Source of the DNA: Enterococcus gilvus ATCC BAA-350
Lineage (GTDB): Bacteria; Bacillota; Bacilli; Lactobacillales; Enterococcaceae
NCBI RefSeq assembly: GCF_000407545.1
Contig: NZ_ASWH01000001.1
Coordinates: 667,501 to 731,500 of the forward strand
Reading direction: 5' to 3'
Length of the DNA: 64,000 bases
A program made the position numbers and the translations under genes. Position 1 is the stretch's first letter; the number at the start of each line of letters is the position of its first letter. Below, one piece after another: positions 17,196 to 24,506 of this stretch. The notes under the pieces were generated by a model that saw nothing but the letters and a program-made list of their open reading frames with translations, ran no database searches and was not told the DNA's origin.

Positions 17196-18968
17196 TTGAC
17201 GACATTTGAAATTACAGAAGATTTTTTGCTTGATGGCAAGCCTTTCAAGATTTTATCTGGAGCGATCCATTATTTCCGGGTAGAGCCTTCAGATTGGTAC
17301 CATTCACTTTATAACTTGAAGGCTCTGGGCTTCAATACGGTAGAGACCTATGTACCGTGGAATATGCACGAACCTAAAAAAGGCGCCTTTCGATTTGATG
17401 GAATTCTAGACTTGGAGCGATTTTTAACGATTGCTCAAGAGTTAGGGCTGTACGCGATCGTTCGACCCTCTCCCTATATTTGTGCAGAATGGGAATTTGG
17501 CGGATTTCCAGCATGGCTGCTAAACGAACCCATTCGCCTTCGAACAAATGAACCCGCTTACTTGGCTCATGTGGCGGAGTATTACGACGTATTGATGAGC
17601 AAGATCGTTCCTCATCAGCTGTCAAATGGCGGGAATGTTTTGATGATCCAAATCGAAAATGAGTATGGATCTTACGGGGAAGAAAAAGCGTATTTACGTT
17701 CAATCAAAGAGTTGATGATCGAACGAGGGATCACAGCGCCTTTCTTCACATCCGATGGGCCGTGGCGAGCGACCTTGAGAGCAGGCAGCATGATCGAAGA
17801 AGGCATTCTCGTGACTGGAAATTTTGGTTCCAAGGCAAAAGAAAATTTCGCTTCGATGCAGCGCTTTTTCGAAGAACATGAGAAGAAATGGCCGTTGATG
17901 TGTATGGAATTTTGGGATGGCTGGTTCAATCGCTGGAACGAGCCGATCATTCAACGGGACCCGCAGGAATTGGCTGAGGCAGTGAGAGAGGTTCTGGCCC
18001 AAGGCAGTATCAACCTGTACATTTTCCATGGAGGAACGAACTTTGGCTTCATGAATGGATGCTCCGCCCGCGGTGTGATCGATCTCCCGCAAATCACTTC
18101 TTATGATTACGAAGCTCCGCTTAACGAACAGGGAAATCCAACAGAAAAATACTACGCGTTGCAAAAAATGATCCATGAAAACTATCCAGAGATTCAGCAA
18201 TTGAAACCCTTGATCAAGCAAACGATCGAAAAAAAACCTATTCCATTAGCGAACAAGGTCAGCCTCTTTGCGACACTGGATACGATCAGCGAACCTGTTC
18301 AAGCAACCTATCCCCAAACAATGGAGCAATTGGGACAAAACACAGGCTACCTGCTTTATCGAACGATGATCGAGAAAGATGCAGAAGAAGAACGCTTGAG
18401 AGTGATTGATGGACGTGACCGCAGTCAATTGTTTTTAAATGGAGAATGGAAGGCGACGCAATATCAAACGGAGATCGGGGAAGACATTCAAGTTTCTATG
18501 GCTCAGGAAAACAATCAATTGGATCTCTTGATTGAGAATATGGGCCGAGTCAATTATGGACACAAACTCTTCGCGGATACTCAGAAAAAAGGCATTCGCA
18601 CTGGTGTAATGGCAGATCTGCACTTTTTAACCGGTTGGACGCACTATAGTCTGCCGCTGGATTCTTGTGAAGCGGTCGATTATTCGAGAGAATGGCAACC
18701 CAGTCAACCAAGTTTTTACAGGTACACCTTCGAGTTGGATGAACTAGAAGACACGTTCATTGATTTAGAGAAATTCGGCAAAGGGGTCGTTTTCGTGAAT
18801 CAAGTGAATATCGGGCGCTTCTGGGAAGTTGGGCCGACAGTGTCGCTGTACATCCCTAAAGGATTTTTAAAAGAAGGAATGAATGAGATCGTTATCTTTG
18901 AAACAGAAGGCACCTATGAACCAGAGATACGTTTAGTAAAAGAACCACTATATAAAGACATGAAATAA
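17196..18968 (+). CDS. bgaC: GH35 beta-galactosidase (BgaC/GnbG-like), cytoplasmic
   Basis: The 590-residue glycoside hydrolase family 35 enzyme shows SGAIHYFRV, PWNMHEP and the acid/base motif IQIENEYGSYG (Glu156). The nucleophile motif is MEFWDGWF (Glu238). Jelly-roll-like domains fill the C-terminal third. There is no signal peptide or wall anchor, so it acts inside the cell. Related pneumococcal BgaC and Lactobacillus GnbG cleave Gal-beta-1,3-GlcNAc or GalNAc units. The start is TTG at 17196 behind GAGGGGTGAG; the upstream TTG at 17181 is part of that ribosome binding site. It is first in an operon with four PTS genes. A 13-base tandem repeat covers its 3' end. Confidence 0.93.
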   Translation: MTTFEITEDFLLDGKPFKILSGAIHYFRVEPSDWYHSLYNLKALGFNTVETYVPWNMHEPKKGAFRFDGILDLERFLTIAQELGLYAIVRPSPYICAEWEFGGFPAWLLNEPIRLRTNEPAYLAHVAEYYDVLMSKIVPHQLSNGGNVLMIQIENEYGSYGEEKAYLRSIKELMIERGITAPFFTSDGPWRATLRAGSMIEEGILVTGNFGSKAKENFASMQRFFEEHEKKWPLMCMEFWDGWFNRWNEPIIQRDPQELAEAVREVLAQGSINLYIFHGGTNFGFMNGCSARGVIDLPQITSYDYEAPLNEQGNPTEKYYALQKMIHENYPEIQQLKPLIKQTIEKKPIPLANKVSLFATLDTISEPVQATYPQTMEQLGQNTGYLLYRTMIEKDAEEERLRVIDGRDRSQLFLNGEWKATQYQTEIGEDIQVSMAQENNQLDLLIENMGRVNYGHKLFADTQKKGIRTGVMADLHFLTGWTHYSLPLDSCEAVDYSREWQPSQPSFYRYTFELDELEDTFIDLEKFGKGVVFVNQVNIGRFWEVGPTVSLYIPKGFLKEGMNEIVIFETEGTYEPEIRLVKEPLYKDMK

Positions 18969-18992
18969 AGACATGAAATAAAGACACGAAAG
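18954..18992 (+). repeat. 13-bp tandem repeat, three copies, across the bgaC stop codon
   Basis: The unit AAAGACATGAAAT occurs perfectly at 18954-18966 and 18967-18979. A third copy at 18980-18992 differs at two positions. The first copy encodes the last residues of BgaC; the others lie between stop codon and the next ribosome binding site. Confidence 0.9.
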
Positions 18993-19002
18993 AGGGATAA
19001 GT

Positions 19003-19482
19003 ATGAGCATTATCGGAGTACGAATTGACGGACGCTTGATTCACGGACAGGTAGCGAATTTATGGACGACGAAATTAAATATTTCGCGCATCATGGTGGT
19101 TGACGATGAGGTCGCACAAAACGACATTGAAAAAAGCGGGTTGAAATTAGCTACACCAGCCGGCGTTCGTCTGAGCGTGTTACCAATTGAAAAGGCAGCA
19201 ACTAATATTTTGGCAGGTAAGTATGATTCCCAACGTCTATTGATCATCGCGCGTAAACCCGATCGTTTATTGAAATTAGTAGAGCTGGGCGTACCGATCG
19301 AAGAGATCAATGTGGGGAATATGTCTCAAACGGAAGAAACGCGTTCGATCACGAAATCAATCAATGTGGTGGATCAAGACGTGGACGTATTCAACCAGTT
19401 GAATGCCAAAGGTGTACGCTTGATCGCACAAATGGTCCCAAGTGACAAAGCAGAAGACTTTATGAGTCTTTTAGCGAAATAG
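19003..19482 (+). CDS. PTS EIIB, mannose/GalNAc family
   Basis: The 159-residue cytoplasmic IIB domain protein has the phospho-histidine in the RIDGRLIHGQVA motif (His14), diagnostic of the mannose-fructose-sorbose PTS family. It passes phosphate from IIA to the incoming sugar. It is preceded by GAGGG and lies 34 bases after bgaC; the gap is the tandem repeat. It is followed by IIC, IID and IIA genes. Gene order B-C-D-A next to a GH35 enzyme matches GnbBCDA of Lactobacillus casei and the pneumococcal GadVWEF set, pointing to galactosamine, GalNAc or galacto-/lacto-N-biose as substrate. Confidence 0.93.
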   Translation: MSIIGVRIDGRLIHGQVANLWTTKLNISRIMVVDDEVAQNDIEKSGLKLATPAGVRLSVLPIEKAATNILAGKYDSQRLLIIARKPDRLLKLVELGVPIEEINVGNMSQTEETRSITKSINVVDQDVDVFNQLNAKGVRLIAQMVPSDKAEDFMSLLAK

Positions 19483-19493
19483 GAGGAAGAATG

Positions 19494-20393
19494 ATGGATA
19501 TCTTATGGTGGCAGATCTTATTATTAACATTATATGCAGGGTATCAAATTTTGGATGAATTACAGATTTATTCTTCATTAAGTGCACCTGTTTTTGCTGG
19601 ATTGTTCGCCGGGTTAGTGATGGGGGACTTGAAAGCTGGACTTATTATTGGCGGTAGTATGCAGTTGACCGTACTTGGAGTAGGAACTTTTGGCGGAGCT
19701 TCTAAAATCGATGCCAACTCTGGAACGATCTTGGCAACGGCTTTCTCAGTTGCGTTAGGGATGAATCCAGAGCAGGCGATTGCGGCAATCGCTGTTCCCG
19801 TTGCCAGCTTGATGATTCAGTTGGACATCTTGGCGCGTTTTGCGAATACGTATTTTGCCCATCGAATCGACAAATTGGTGGAAGATATGAATTACAAGGG
19901 CATTGAACGGAATTTCCTAATGGGTGCGATCCCGTGGTCTTTCTCTCGGATGATCCCAGTTTTCCTAGCGTTGGCTTTTGGTGGCGGACTTGTCGAAAAA
20001 GTAGTGGCTGTTTTAAATGGCGATCTGAAGTGGCTGGGTGATGGATTATCTGTCGCTGGGGCGGTGTTACCGGCTGTCGGGTTTGCTATTTTACTTCGCT
20101 ACTTGCCAGTGAAAAAACATTTTCCTTATTTGATTCTAGGCTTCACTTTGACCGCTTTGTTGGGGACTGTATTTACGAATATGCAAGTATTGGGTACCGG
20201 CGTAGCGAGTGTCGTGAAAAACTTTGAGGGCGTCTTCAATTCATTGCCAATGTTAGCAGTAGCTTTGATCGGGTTTGCTTTAGCAGCGATCAGCTATAAA
20301 AATGGGCAAATGATCCCGAATGCGCCAGCACAGAAAAAAGAGGATGCTTCCAATGATTCAGATGAAGGAGAGATCGAAGATGACGAAATCTAA
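19494..20393 (+). CDS. PTS EIIC, mannose/GalNAc family
   Basis: The 299-residue membrane subunit forms the sugar channel with IID. It has about seven helices and the conserved glycine-rich GLFAGLVMGDLKAGLIIGGSMQLTVLGVGTFGGA region near residues 35-70. Two ATG codons are adjacent at 19491 and 19494; AGGAGG spacing favours the second slightly. The C-terminal 20 residues are strikingly acidic (SNDSDEGEIEDDE), beyond the last helix. This tail is encoded partly where the ribosome binding site and start of the IID gene lie, so the two genes overlap by 14 bases and are probably translationally coupled. Confidence 0.92.
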   Translation: MDILWWQILLLTLYAGYQILDELQIYSSLSAPVFAGLFAGLVMGDLKAGLIIGGSMQLTVLGVGTFGGASKIDANSGTILATAFSVALGMNPEQAIAAIAVPVASLMIQLDILARFANTYFAHRIDKLVEDMNYKGIERNFLMGAIPWSFSRMIPVFLALAFGGGLVEKVVAVLNGDLKWLGDGLSVAGAVLPAVGFAILLRYLPVKKHFPYLILGFTLTALLGTVFTNMQVLGTGVASVVKNFEGVFNSLPMLAVALIGFALAAISYKNGQMIPNAPAQKKEDASNDSDEGEIEDDEI

Positions 20394-21189
20394 TTACAAG
20401 TTGACGAAGGAAGATTTTAAACAGATCAATCGCAGAAGCTTGTTCACATTCCAATTAGGTTGGAACTATGAACGGATGCAGGGCTCAGGATATTTGTATA
20501 CGATCTTACCGCAATTACGGAAAATTTATGGCGATGATACACCTGAATTAAAAGAAGTAATGAAAACCCATACACAGTTTTTTAACACGTCCAACTTCTT
20601 CAATACGATCATTACTGGGATCGATCTAGCGATTGAGGAAAAAGAGGGAATCGGCGGGAAGCAGACAGTTTCAGGGTTGAAGGCCGGGTTGATGGGGCCA
20701 TTTGCTGCCATTGGAGATTCAATCTTCGCTGCTTTGATCCCTACGATCTTCGGGGCCTTGGCTGCAAATATGGCGATCAATGGAAACCCAACTGGGATAT
20801 TCATCTGGATCGTTGCACAAATCGCCGTGATGATCTTCCGCTGGAAACAGCTAGAATTTGCTTACCGAGAAGGAATCTCTTTAGTGACAACGATGCAGCA
20901 TCGCTTGACGGCATTAACGGATGCTGCTACGTTGCTAGGGGTATTCATGGTCGGTGCCTTGGTTGCTACAATGATCAATGTAAAATTCTCTTGGGCACCA
21001 AGTATTGGTGACGTTACCTTGAATATGCAAAACAACTTGGATATGATCTTGCCGCGCTTACTACCCGCAGGAATCGTCGGCGGTGTGTATTGGATGCTGG
21101 GTAAAAAGAACATGACGTCTACGAAAGCGATCTTTATCGTATTAGTCGTGTGTGTCGCTTTATCTGCATTAGGAGTAATTTCCAAGTAA
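20380..21189 (+). CDS. PTS EIID, mannose/GalNAc family
   Basis: The 269-residue IID membrane subunit has conserved segments RRSLFTFQLGWNYERMQGSGYLYTILPQL near the N-terminus and GLMGPFAAIGDSIF in the middle; the latter is the family signature. The C-terminus carries several helices. The start at 20380 has AAGGAGA seven bases upstream; the longer frame from 20320 would overlap IIC deeply and lacks a binding site. It overlaps IIC by 14 bases and is followed 25 bases later by IIA. With IIC it forms the transport channel for the sugar handled by this operon. Confidence 0.92.
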   Translation: MTKSNYKLTKEDFKQINRRSLFTFQLGWNYERMQGSGYLYTILPQLRKIYGDDTPELKEVMKTHTQFFNTSNFFNTIITGIDLAIEEKEGIGGKQTVSGLKAGLMGPFAAIGDSIFAALIPTIFGALAANMAINGNPTGIFIWIVAQIAVMIFRWKQLEFAYREGISLVTTMQHRLTALTDAATLLGVFMVGALVATMINVKFSWAPSIGDVTLNMQNNLDMILPRLLPAGIVGGVYWMLGKKNMTSTKAIFIVLVVCVALSALGVISK

Positions 21190-21214
21190 TGATAACTGAA
21201 CAAGGAGAGTATGT

Positions 21215-21616
21215 ATGAGCAAAGAGCTAGTTTTAATCAGCCATGGATTGTTTTGTGAAGAATTAAAAAAGAGTACGGAAATGATCATGGGACCACAGAA
21301 AAGTATCCACACTGTCGGGCTGCTGCCTTCAGAATCAGCAGAAGATTTCCGAACCAAATTTGAAGCAGTGATCGCTGAATTGGATGAGTTCATCGTTTTA
21401 GCAGACCTCATGGGAGGAACCCCCTGCAACGTCGTTTCGCGAATGATTTTAGAAGGCCAAGCGATTGACCTATACGCAGGAATGAACATGCCGATGGTAA
21501 TCGACTTTATCAATAGTGAATTGATTGGAACAGAACTCGCATTAGTCGAAGCTGCCACAAGCAATATTTGTCATGTGAATGAACGAATCAACAGCGACGA
21601 TGACGAAGACGAGTAA
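21215..21616 (+). CDS. PTS EIIA, mannose/GalNAc family
   Basis: The 133-residue IIA protein accepts phosphate from HPr on His10 (VLISHG motif) and donates it to IIB. The VLADLMGGTPCNVVSRM segment is family-typical. It ends in an acidic run (NSDDDEDE), echoing the acidic tail of the IIC subunit. It is the last gene of the bgaC-IIB-IIC-IID-IIA operon, closed by a long hairpin. IIA is a separate protein here and not fused to IIB. Confidence 0.93.
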   Translation: MSKELVLISHGLFCEELKKSTEMIMGPQKSIHTVGLLPSESAEDFRTKFEAVIAELDEFIVLADLMGGTPCNVVSRMILEGQAIDLYAGMNMPMVIDFINSELIGTELALVEAATSNICHVNERINSDDDEDE

Positions 21617-21622
21617 CGAATA

Positions 21623-21660
21623 CAAGAGCCAGAGGAATTTTCCTCTGGCTCTTGCTTCGT
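21623..21660 (+). terminator. Terminator of the bgaC-PTS operon
   Basis: CAAGAGCCAGAGGA pairs perfectly with TCCTCTGGCTCTTG (14 bp, 4-base loop). The following T tract is interrupted (CTTCGTTACG), so termination may depend mainly on stem strength. Confidence 0.8.
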
Positions 21661-21706
21661 TACGATTTTTTTATCCAAATGTTCCCTAATCCGAAAGAAT
21701 GAGCTG

Positions 21707-21738
21707 CAAAAAAAGAAACCTTGAATATTCAAGGTTTC
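21707..21738 (-). terminator. Terminator of the tRNA-Thr gene
   Basis: On the minus strand GAAACCTTGAATATTCAAGGTTTC is self-complementary and followed by seven T. It lies directly downstream of the tRNA. Confidence 0.85.
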
Positions 21739-21744
21739 TAAAAG

Positions 21745-21817
21745 AGCCACCTGTCGGGCTTGAACCGACGACCTCTTCCTTACCATGGAAACGCTCTACC
21801 AGCTGAGCTAAGGCGGC
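21745..21817 (-). tRNA. tRNA-Thr (GGT)
   Basis: The minus strand folds into a 73-base cloverleaf. Acceptor GCCGCCT pairs with AGGTGGC (one G-T), the D arm is GCTC...GAGC, the anticodon stem is TTTCC/GGAAG with loop ATGGTAA giving anticodon GGT, and the T arm is GTCGG...CCGAC. CCA is not encoded. It stands alone, with its terminator behind it. Confidence 0.93.
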
Positions 21818-21917
21818 ATAGTTATTTAACACAAGATATAGGATAGCGAAGTAACAGTCGTTTGTCAACTACCTAGTCAGAAAAAGAACCTTTGAAAAGG
21901 ATAACCTGAATTATTTT

Positions 21918-21955
21918 AAAAGAATCGCCACCTAAGCAGAGGCGGCGATTCTTTT
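21918..21955. terminator. Bidirectional terminator containing the stop codon of the serine hydrolase
   Basis: AAAAGAATCGCCACCT (21918-21933) pairs with AGGCGGCGATTCTTTT (21940-21955) with one mismatch. The minus-strand gene's stop codon at 21932-21934 lies at the loop, so its final codons form one arm. Confidence 0.8.
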
Positions 21956-23098
21956 ATATAATTGACCCGCGAAATCATTATAGCCTTTTGGCTGATTCCA
22001 TACATTTGAAAGTAGGATAATTCCGTTTTGGCCATCTTTAGAAAAGTTAGCGACTGCTTCAAAGCGAGCTTTTACCCCCCGAGCATGGTAATACGTCTTC
22101 ATGTCGTACAATCCGCTCGCATATTTTTCACCGGGATACGTGTACAACAGGTCTGTGCGTTCCTCAGTCGTCAAAAAGTGCGGATCGAAAAGGTTGCGGA
22201 AATAATGATAGAGATCACTAGAAGTCATAAAGACATTTCCTGTTCCTAATTCATCGGCATAGGAGGAAGCCGTTGTTGGTGCATAGATAGGATTCCCAAC
22301 ATTTTGAGAATAAGAGAGCGCCTGAGACGTGTTAGAGGCAGAGTAAAAACTGGTCTCACCAAGTCCCATCGGTTCCTTCAATAATTTCTCAAATAAGTGA
22401 TCATAGTCGCTTTGATAAACCTTTTCTAAAACACCGGCGAGCAGCACATAATTCACCGGTTGATAGGAGTAACTTGCAGTAGGGGCAACAGTTGTTTGTT
22501 GGACCGTGGCATTTAGAATTTCTTTAGTATCCGTTGTATTCAATGCATTGATCTTCTTTTCATCGATGCGCAGACCGGAACTCATATTCAACATGTCTTT
22601 AATAGAGATGTTGTCACTATTGGGTATTTCGGGGAAAAAGGCGCTGAGTTTTTCATCCATAGTGATTTTTCCCGCTTTGATAGCCTGCATGATCAAATAG
22701 GCGGTTTGGCCTTTTTGAACCGAACCAATACAGTATTGGGTATTGATCGTGTTCCGGATTCGTTTTGATTGGTTTTTCCATCCATAGGCTTTATTCAAAA
22801 TGACTTGCCCATGGTGAAAGACTAGAACAGTCCCGCTAAAGTCTTTTTCTACTAAGGATTGTTCGATACTTGCGGATAAAGTATTTTTAGGTTCAATGGA
22901 CTGCTGATTGGTAAAAGTCGTTGAAGTTTTCGGCAGAGTCTCAGGGGCGTTCGCCGCCTTTTTTTCTGAGGCTGCCTGCTCTGTACGAACTTGTTCAACG
23001 TAGATTCCGCTCCCTACAAGAATGAGTGCGAGGAGGAACAGCAAACCAAATTTTATAGATGTTTTTCTTCTTTTTTTTCGATGCAGTCGACGGGGCAT
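21932..23098 (-). CDS. Membrane-anchored serine hydrolase, class C beta-lactamase/DD-peptidase fold
   Basis: The 388-residue protein has a basic N-terminus (RRLHRKKRRK), one transmembrane helix (about 16-34) and an extracellular beta-lactamase-family domain. The active-site SxxK motif is Ser126-Val-Gln-Lys129. The second motif lies in the YSYQPVNY region, with Tyr and Asn spaced as in Y-x-N. Relatives (FmtA, PbpX/PbpE-like, DltE) act on cell-wall polymers such as teichoic acid D-alanine or peptidoglycan, more often than on antibiotics. AGGAG lies upstream of the ATG. It is a single-gene transcript. Substrate is not predictable. Confidence 0.87.
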   Translation of the reverse strand: MPRRLHRKKRRKTSIKFGLLFLLALILVGSGIYVEQVRTEQAASEKKAANAPETLPKTSTTFTNQQSIEPKNTLSASIEQSLVEKDFSGTVLVFHHGQVILNKAYGWKNQSKRIRNTINTQYCIGSVQKGQTAYLIMQAIKAGKITMDEKLSAFFPEIPNSDNISIKDMLNMSSGLRIDEKKINALNTTDTKEILNATVQQTTVAPTASYSYQPVNYVLLAGVLEKVYQSDYDHLFEKLLKEPMGLGETSFYSASNTSQALSYSQNVGNPIYAPTTASSYADELGTGNVFMTSSDLYHYFRNLFDPHFLTTEERTDLLYTYPGEKYASGLYDMKTYYHARGVKARFEAVANFSKDGQNGIILLSNVWNQPKGYNDFAGQLYKRIAASA

Positions 23099-23224
23099 AA
23101 AAATTCTCCTAGATCCGTTTTATGGGAAAAATTATTTTTTTAAAGGTCCGTATCATACGAGGCGTTTTTTTAAAATTTAGGATTGCACGATACTTCAAAA
23201 ATTGCTATTATAAAAAAGTATTCT

Positions 23225-23298
23225 TCCGGCATAGCTCAGTTGGTAGTAGCGCATGACTGTTAATCATGATGTCGTAGGTTCGAGTCCTACTGCCGGAG
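23225..23298 (+). tRNA. tRNA-Asn (GTT)
   Basis: This is a complete cloverleaf: acceptor TCCGGCA pairs with TGCCGGA, anticodon stem CATGA/TCATG encloses loop CTGTTAA (anticodon GTT), and the T arm is GTAGG/CCTAC. The discriminator is G and CCA is not encoded. It is identical to the 3' fragment at 1-39 over the shared part and is followed by its own terminator. Confidence 0.95.
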
Positions 23299-23303
23299 TC
23301 TTA

Positions 23304-23336
23304 AGAGACGATCATTTGATCGTCTCTATTTTTTTA
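23304..23336 (+). terminator. Terminator of tRNA-Asn
   Basis: AGAGACGATCA pairs with TGATCGTCTCT around two bases, followed by a T-rich run. Confidence 0.88.
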
Positions 23337-23477
23337 CACCTAAAAAGTGAATTTTATATGAATAAAGTCGTTAAATATGAGGGAAAGATTGAGAAAAAGA
23401 TGACCTTTTTTTAAAACTCGTTCAATCCTTTTGAACCTGAAAAAAATTCTCGTTATACTGGAGGAAGGAGGGATATG

Positions 23478-24449
23478 ATGGAAAAACGCGATGCCTATTT
23501 TGACAACGCAAAACTTTTCTTGATGATCTTAGTGGTATTTGGTCATCTTCTTCAACCACTTGCAGATGATCATCCTTTGTACAATGATTTGTACTATTTC
23601 ATTTTCACGTTCCATATGCCGGCGTTTATTTTGATATCAGGCTATTTTACGAAAAGTGGACCGAAACCGATTATGAATTTAGTAAAAAAATTATTAGTGC
23701 CGTATCTATTTTTTCAACTGCTGTATTCAGGATATTATACGCTGATCGGTCTACAGGATTCCTTTAGTTTCGATTTGGGGATTCCTCAGTGGTCATTATG
23801 GTTTCTATTGAGCCTATTCTGTTGGAATGTTCTGCTTCATTTGACAAATTATTTCTCAGTGAAGCGCATTTTACTTGCCAGTGTAGTCGTAGCGTTGCTG
23901 GTCGGGTATTTTCCGATTTTTGACCGCTATTTGGCACTTCAACGAACATTGACTTTTTTCCCGTACTTTATGGCAGGCTATGCACTTCCTAAGTCTTGGA
24001 TCGAGAAACTGAAGACCTACCCTAAAAAATGGATCGCTGTTTTATTGTTCGGAGGATTGTTTTTATTCATAAAAGGGAATGATTTGATCAACAAATATTG
24101 GGTGTTCGGGTCTAAACCCTATGAAGATTATTTGAATCACCCCATTCTTGGTGGACCGCAGCGGCTGCTCTTTTTTGCGGCTGGACTCGTGGGTATTCTC
24201 GCCTTTTTATTAGTAGTCCCGAAGAACCGTCATTTTTTCTCTACATGGGGAAAAAACACCCTGACCGTTTATTTGCTCCATGGCTTTTTAGTAAAGGGCT
24301 TGCGGGCAATGGATCTGACTATTGAGGCCAACACGATGGCGATCCTCGTATTATTCATCTTCAGTATGCTTGTGACAGTCCTGCTATCAAGCAAGCGAGT
24401 CGGTCAATGGATCGAAAAAGGAAAGCAGGTTTTACAGCCGAGTTTGTAA
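23478..24449 (+). CDS. Acyltransferase-3-like membrane protein (fucose 4-O-acetylase type)
   Basis: The 323-residue protein has about ten membrane helices and the acyltransferase family 3 N-terminal pattern RDAYFDNAKLFLMILVVFGHLLQPL, with the key histidine near residue 22. An FHMPAFILISGYF motif follows. This is the NolL/fucose 4-O-acetylase-like group, which moves acetyl groups onto surface sugars from the cytoplasmic side. Two adjacent ATG codons exist (23475, 23478); GGAGGG spacing favours the second. It is monocistronic or joined to pepC, whose promoter-terminator region begins six bases after its stop. Confidence 0.85.
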   Translation: MEKRDAYFDNAKLFLMILVVFGHLLQPLADDHPLYNDLYYFIFTFHMPAFILISGYFTKSGPKPIMNLVKKLLVPYLFFQLLYSGYYTLIGLQDSFSFDLGIPQWSLWFLLSLFCWNVLLHLTNYFSVKRILLASVVVALLVGYFPIFDRYLALQRTLTFFPYFMAGYALPKSWIEKLKTYPKKWIAVLLFGGLFLFIKGNDLINKYWVFGSKPYEDYLNHPILGGPQRLLFFAAGLVGILAFLLVVPKNRHFFSTWGKNTLTVYLLHGFLVKGLRAMDLTIEANTMAILVLFIFSMLVTVLLSSKRVGQWIEKGKQVLQPSL

Positions 24450-24454
24450 ACTAA

Positions 24455-24483
24455 TTGTCTCTTTGCCTCATTAAGCGTAAAAT
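24455..24483 (+). promoter_or_regulatory. Promoter of pepC, inside a terminator-like hairpin
   Basis: A -35 TTGTCT (24455-24460) and a -10 TAAAAT (24478-24483) are 17 bases apart. The predicted start (about 24490) falls at the ribosome binding site AAGGAGG. The resulting leader would be under 20 bases and would lack the left hairpin arm. Confidence 0.5.
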
Positions 24484-24506
24484 GAGAGGCAAGGAGGCGT
24501 TTTTTT
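24458..24506 (+). terminator. Terminator-like hairpin whose 3' arm is the pepC ribosome binding site
   Basis: TCTCTTTGCCTC (24458-24469) pairs with GAGGCAAGGAGG (24486-24497) through 12 pairs, two of them G-T. A T7 run at 24500-24506 follows, directly before ATG 24507. It may terminate the upstream acyltransferase transcript and occlude the pepC start in read-through RNA. Confidence 0.6.

Noticed and set aside
21932..23098. Beta-lactamase resistance gene
   Set aside because: The SxxK fold is shared with many cell-wall hydrolases. The membrane anchor and the class C-like motifs do not indicate antibiotic hydrolysis.
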